Of a stretch of 64,000 nucleotides of DNA, positions 62,217-64,000 are shown in pieces. Numbering within the stretch: position 1 is the stretch's first letter; each line of letters begins with the position of its first letter. The translations under genes and the position numbers were made by a program. Under the pieces are notes generated by a model. The model was not told the DNA's origin, ran no database searches, and worked only from the letters and a program-made list of their open reading frames with translations. Source of the DNA: Mycolicibacterium anyangense (lineage in GTDB: Bacteria; Actinomycetota; Actinomycetes; Mycobacteriales; Mycobacteriaceae); contig NZ_AP022620.1 in assembly GCF_010731855.1 (NCBI RefSeq), positions 2,666,001 to 2,730,000 on the forward strand, written 5' to 3'.

Positions 62217-62307
62217 GGAGAACCGCCCCGAGGGCAGTGCGGAGAATTTCCCGGGCAGTGGTAACGATGTGGTCACTGGTGTCGATGAGGCTGTTGTCAT
62301 GACTGGC

Positions 62308-62323
62308 TGTGAGTCCTGTCACG
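62308..62323 (+). promoter_or_regulatory. CRP-like binding site upstream of the porin gene
   Basis: TGTGAGTCCTGTCACG matches TGTGA-N6-TCACA at nine of ten defined positions. It is about 106 bp upstream of the mspA-type ATG. The rest of the 212-bp gap shows no other clear element. Confidence 0.45.
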
Positions 62324-62428
62324 CGGCTGTCCATCCGCGCCACAGGTCCATGGTCGCGTCCGGGCAGAACCAGAAATCTCGGTGACGCGGGGCCCTCCGA
62401 CTCACCGTCGAAGCACTAAGGGGTCAGC

Positions 62429-63067
62429 ATGAAATACATGGGTCGAGTGCTGGTGGCGTTGATCGCCGCCATGGCGGCACTGTTCGTCGGAAACGGCACC
62501 TCGAATGCGGGGCTGGACAATCAGCTGAGTCTGGTCGACGGCGGTGGCCGCACGTTGACGGTTCAGCAGTGGGACACCTTCCTGGACGGCGTGTTCCCCC
62601 TGGACCGCAACCGGCTGACCCGTGAGTGGTTCCACTCCGGCAAGGCTGTCTACAGCGTCGTGGGCCCCGGTGCCGACGAGTTCGCGGGCACCTTGGAGCT
62701 GGGCTACCAGGTCGGCTTCCCGTGGTCACTGGGTGTGGGCATCAACTTCAGCTACACCACCCCCAACATCCTGCTCGACGACGCCAACATCTCCCCGACG
62801 GGCTTCAACCCGCTGGGTTCGATCATCACCCCGAACCTGTTCCCGGGTGTGTCGATCAGCGCTGACCTGGGCAACGGCCCCGGCATCCAGGAAGTAGCCA
62901 CCTTCTCGGTGGACGTCTCGGGCCCCAACGGCTCGGTCGCCGTGGCCAACGCCCACGGCACCGTGACCGGTGCGGCCGGCGGTGTGCTGCTGCGTCCGTT
63001 CGCCCGCCTGATCTCCAAGGCCGGTGACTCCGTCACCACCTACGGCGAACCCTGGAACATGAACTGA
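62429..63067 (+). CDS. mspA: MspA-family outer-membrane porin
   Basis: This 212-residue precursor of the octameric mycomembrane porin forms the main hydrophilic pathway for small nutrients. The signal peptide (27 residues, ending TSNA) is followed by mature GLDNQLSLVDGG. Most of the sequence follows M. smegmatis MspA, including REWFHSG, SLGVGINFSYTTPNIL and ISADLGNGPGIQEVATFSVDV. In the constriction zone, mature Asp90 and Asp91 are kept but position 93 is Asn instead of the Asp of MspA. AAGGGG precedes the ATG. M. tuberculosis lacks this family. Confidence 0.96.
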   Translation: MKYMGRVLVALIAAMAALFVGNGTSNAGLDNQLSLVDGGGRTLTVQQWDTFLDGVFPLDRNRLTREWFHSGKAVYSVVGPGADEFAGTLELGYQVGFPWSLGVGINFSYTTPNILLDDANISPTGFNPLGSIITPNLFPGVSISADLGNGPGIQEVATFSVDVSGPNGSVAVANAHGTVTGAAGGVLLRPFARLISKAGDSVTTYGEPWNMN

Positions 63068-63069
63068 CA

Positions 63070-63106
63070 CAACCGCATTGACTCCGCTTCTCGCGCGGGG
63101 CGGTTG
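63070..63106. terminator. Weak hairpin between porin and dapC
   Basis: Arms CAACCGC (63070-63076) and GCGGTTG (63100-63106) flank a 23-nt loop in the gap between convergent stops. Confidence 0.3.
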
Positions 63107-63115
63107 GGCCTGCGA

Positions 63116-64000
63116 CTACTGGCCCAGCCGCTCCGCCGCGGCGGAGATGCGTTCGTCGGTGGCGGTCAACGCCACCCGCACGTGGTGGGCGCCGCGCGGG
63201 CCGTAGAACTCGCCCGGCGCCACCAGGATGCCGCGCTGCGCAAGCCAGGCCAGGGTGTCCCGGCAGGGCTCACCGCGGGTGGCCCACAGATACAGGCCCG
63301 CCTCGGAGTGATCGACGGTGAACCCGGCCGACCGGAAGGCGGCCAGCAGGACCTCGCGACGCCGCGCGTAGCGCTCGCGCTGCTCGCGCTCGTGTTCGTC
63401 GTCGTCCAGAGCGGCGACCATCGCCGCCTGCACCGGAGTGGGCACCATCATCCCGGCGTGCTTGCGCACCGCGAGCAGCTCGGCCACCACCTCGGCGTCA
63501 CCGGCGACGAAGCCGGCCCGGTAGCCGGCCAGCGAGGAACTCTTCGACAGCGAGTGCACCGCCAGCAGACCGGTGTGGTCGCCCTCGCTGACGTCGGGAT
63601 GCAACACCGAGACCGGCTGCCCGGTCCAGCCAAGACCCAGATAGCACTCGTCGGAGACCACCAGCACGCCACGGTCGCGCGCCCATTCGACCACCTTGCG
63701 GAGATGGTCGGCGCCAAGCACCCGGCCCGTCGGGTTGCTCGGCGAATTGATGAACACCACCGTCGGCGACTGCGGCCCCAGCTGGGTCAGCGAGTCGGCA
63801 GCCAGCACCTGTGCACCGGCAAGCAGCGCACCCACCTCGTAGGTCGGGTAGGCCAGCTCAGGCACCACGACCAGGTCATCGGAGCCCAGACCGAGCAGCG
63901 TCGGCAACCAGGCGATCAGTTCCTTGGTGCCGATCACCGGGAGCACGGCCGGTTCGGCCAATCCGGTGATGCCGTAGCGGCGCTGCAGTGCAGTCACCGC
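63116..64000 (-). CDS. dapC: DapC-type aminotransferase, partial
   Basis: This PLP aminotransferase resembles the actinobacterial succinyldiaminopimelate transaminase (Rv1178 type). Its 5' end lies beyond the window; about 295 residues are present. Visible are NSPSNPTGRVLGADHL, VSDECYLGLGW, and the PLP lysine motif HSLSKSSSLAGYRAGFVAGD. It would act between DapD and DapE in the DAP pathway, both encoded 16-18 kb away. The TAG stop is 48 bp from the porin stop. Confidence 0.85.
   Translation of the reverse strand, partial: AVTALQRRYGITGLAEPAVLPVIGTKELIAWLPTLLGLGSDDLVVVPELAYPTYEVGALLAGAQVLAADSLTQLGPQSPTVVFINSPSNPTGRVLGADHLRKVVEWARDRGVLVVSDECYLGLGWTGQPVSVLHPDVSEGDHTGLLAVHSLSKSSSLAGYRAGFVAGDAEVVAELLAVRKHAGMMVPTPVQAAMVAALDDDEHEREQRERYARRREVLLAAFRSAGFTVDHSEAGLYLWATRGEPCRDTLAWLAQRGILVAPGEFYGPRGAHHVRVALTATDERISAAAERLGQ

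Noticed and set aside
60642..62300. A 552-codon minus-strand frame opposite pruC
   Set aside because: Shadow of the PucR gene; Gln/Arg/His-rich without recognisable domains.

Overview
This 64 kb window is chromosomal DNA from a fast-growing mycobacterium (Mycolicibacterium-type). The evidence is high GC content, hallmark mycobacterial genes (kgd, lpqY-sugABC, sigE-rseA-htrA-tatB, gpgS-folP2, mmpS/mmpL, DUF3117, DUF732) and an MspA-type porin, a family found in fast growers and absent from M. tuberculosis. Read left to right, much of the gene order follows, from memory, M. tuberculosis from about Rv1249 down to Rv1178 with interruptions. I see no rRNA, tRNA, insertion sequence, prophage or CRISPR array and no obvious pseudogene. 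Coding density is very high: no gene-free stretch reaches 300 bp, and the largest gaps are 28023-28241 and 62217-62428.

Layout. 0-12 kb: a baeRF2/Rv2629-type protein, an MFS pump, a small membrane protein, the 2-oxoglutarate decarboxylase/dehydrogenase kgd, a DUF732 secreted protein, an SDR, the lipoprotein LpqZ with an NAD-type malic enzyme, and CorA. 12-17 kb: the trehalose-recycling ABC importer lpqY-sugABC with a Suppressor-of-fused-domain gene at its 3' end and a stress-type membrane protein upstream. 17.5-24.7 kb: two Pro/Tyr-rich DUF4190 proteins, a CitE-like lyase, an MgtE-N/CBS protein coupled to a DUF1003 membrane protein, a secreted lytic transglycosylase, and Mrp. 24.7-28 kb: the envelope-stress block tatB, htrA, rseA, sigE. 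28-36 kb: an O-methyltransferase, a TetR-controlled ABC exporter with a linked ICMT-type methyltransferase, a CocE/NonD hydrolase and two membrane proteins. 36-44.4 kb: glgC and glgM (divergent, maltose-1-phosphate/glucan route), DUF3117, tag, a DivIVA-domain protein, gpgS-folP2, fadD6 and a LOG-family hydrolase. 44.4-50.8 kb: a TPR-like protein, dapE/dapD (divergent lysine/DAP genes), small secreted proteins, VOC, fadD36 and a Nudix hydrolase. 50.9-58 kb: a more variable block with a secreted four-Cys protein, an acyltransferase-3, a TSUP exporter and a MarR-mmpS-mmpL-membrane-protein unit. 58-64 kb: pruB-pruA with the PucR-type activator pruC, an MspA-type porin, and the 3' part of dapC running off the end.

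Regulatory architecture is unusually readable. At least seventeen genes have a TANNNT -10 hexamer 6-8 bp upstream of ATG/GTG, the pattern of leaderless mycobacterial transcripts. Several are divergent pairs, and in one pair (fadD36/Nudix) the two -10 elements overlap. Clear palindromic operator candidates lie at the tetR, marR/mmpS, pruA/pruC and lpqY starts. Two CRP-like sites (TGTGA-N6-TCACA type) sit upstream of envelope genes: the lytic transglycosylase and the porin. The most distinctive accessory feature is the MarR-mmpS-mmpL operon, which has a third translationally coupled membrane protein and a 20-bp palindrome in an AT-rich divergent promoter.
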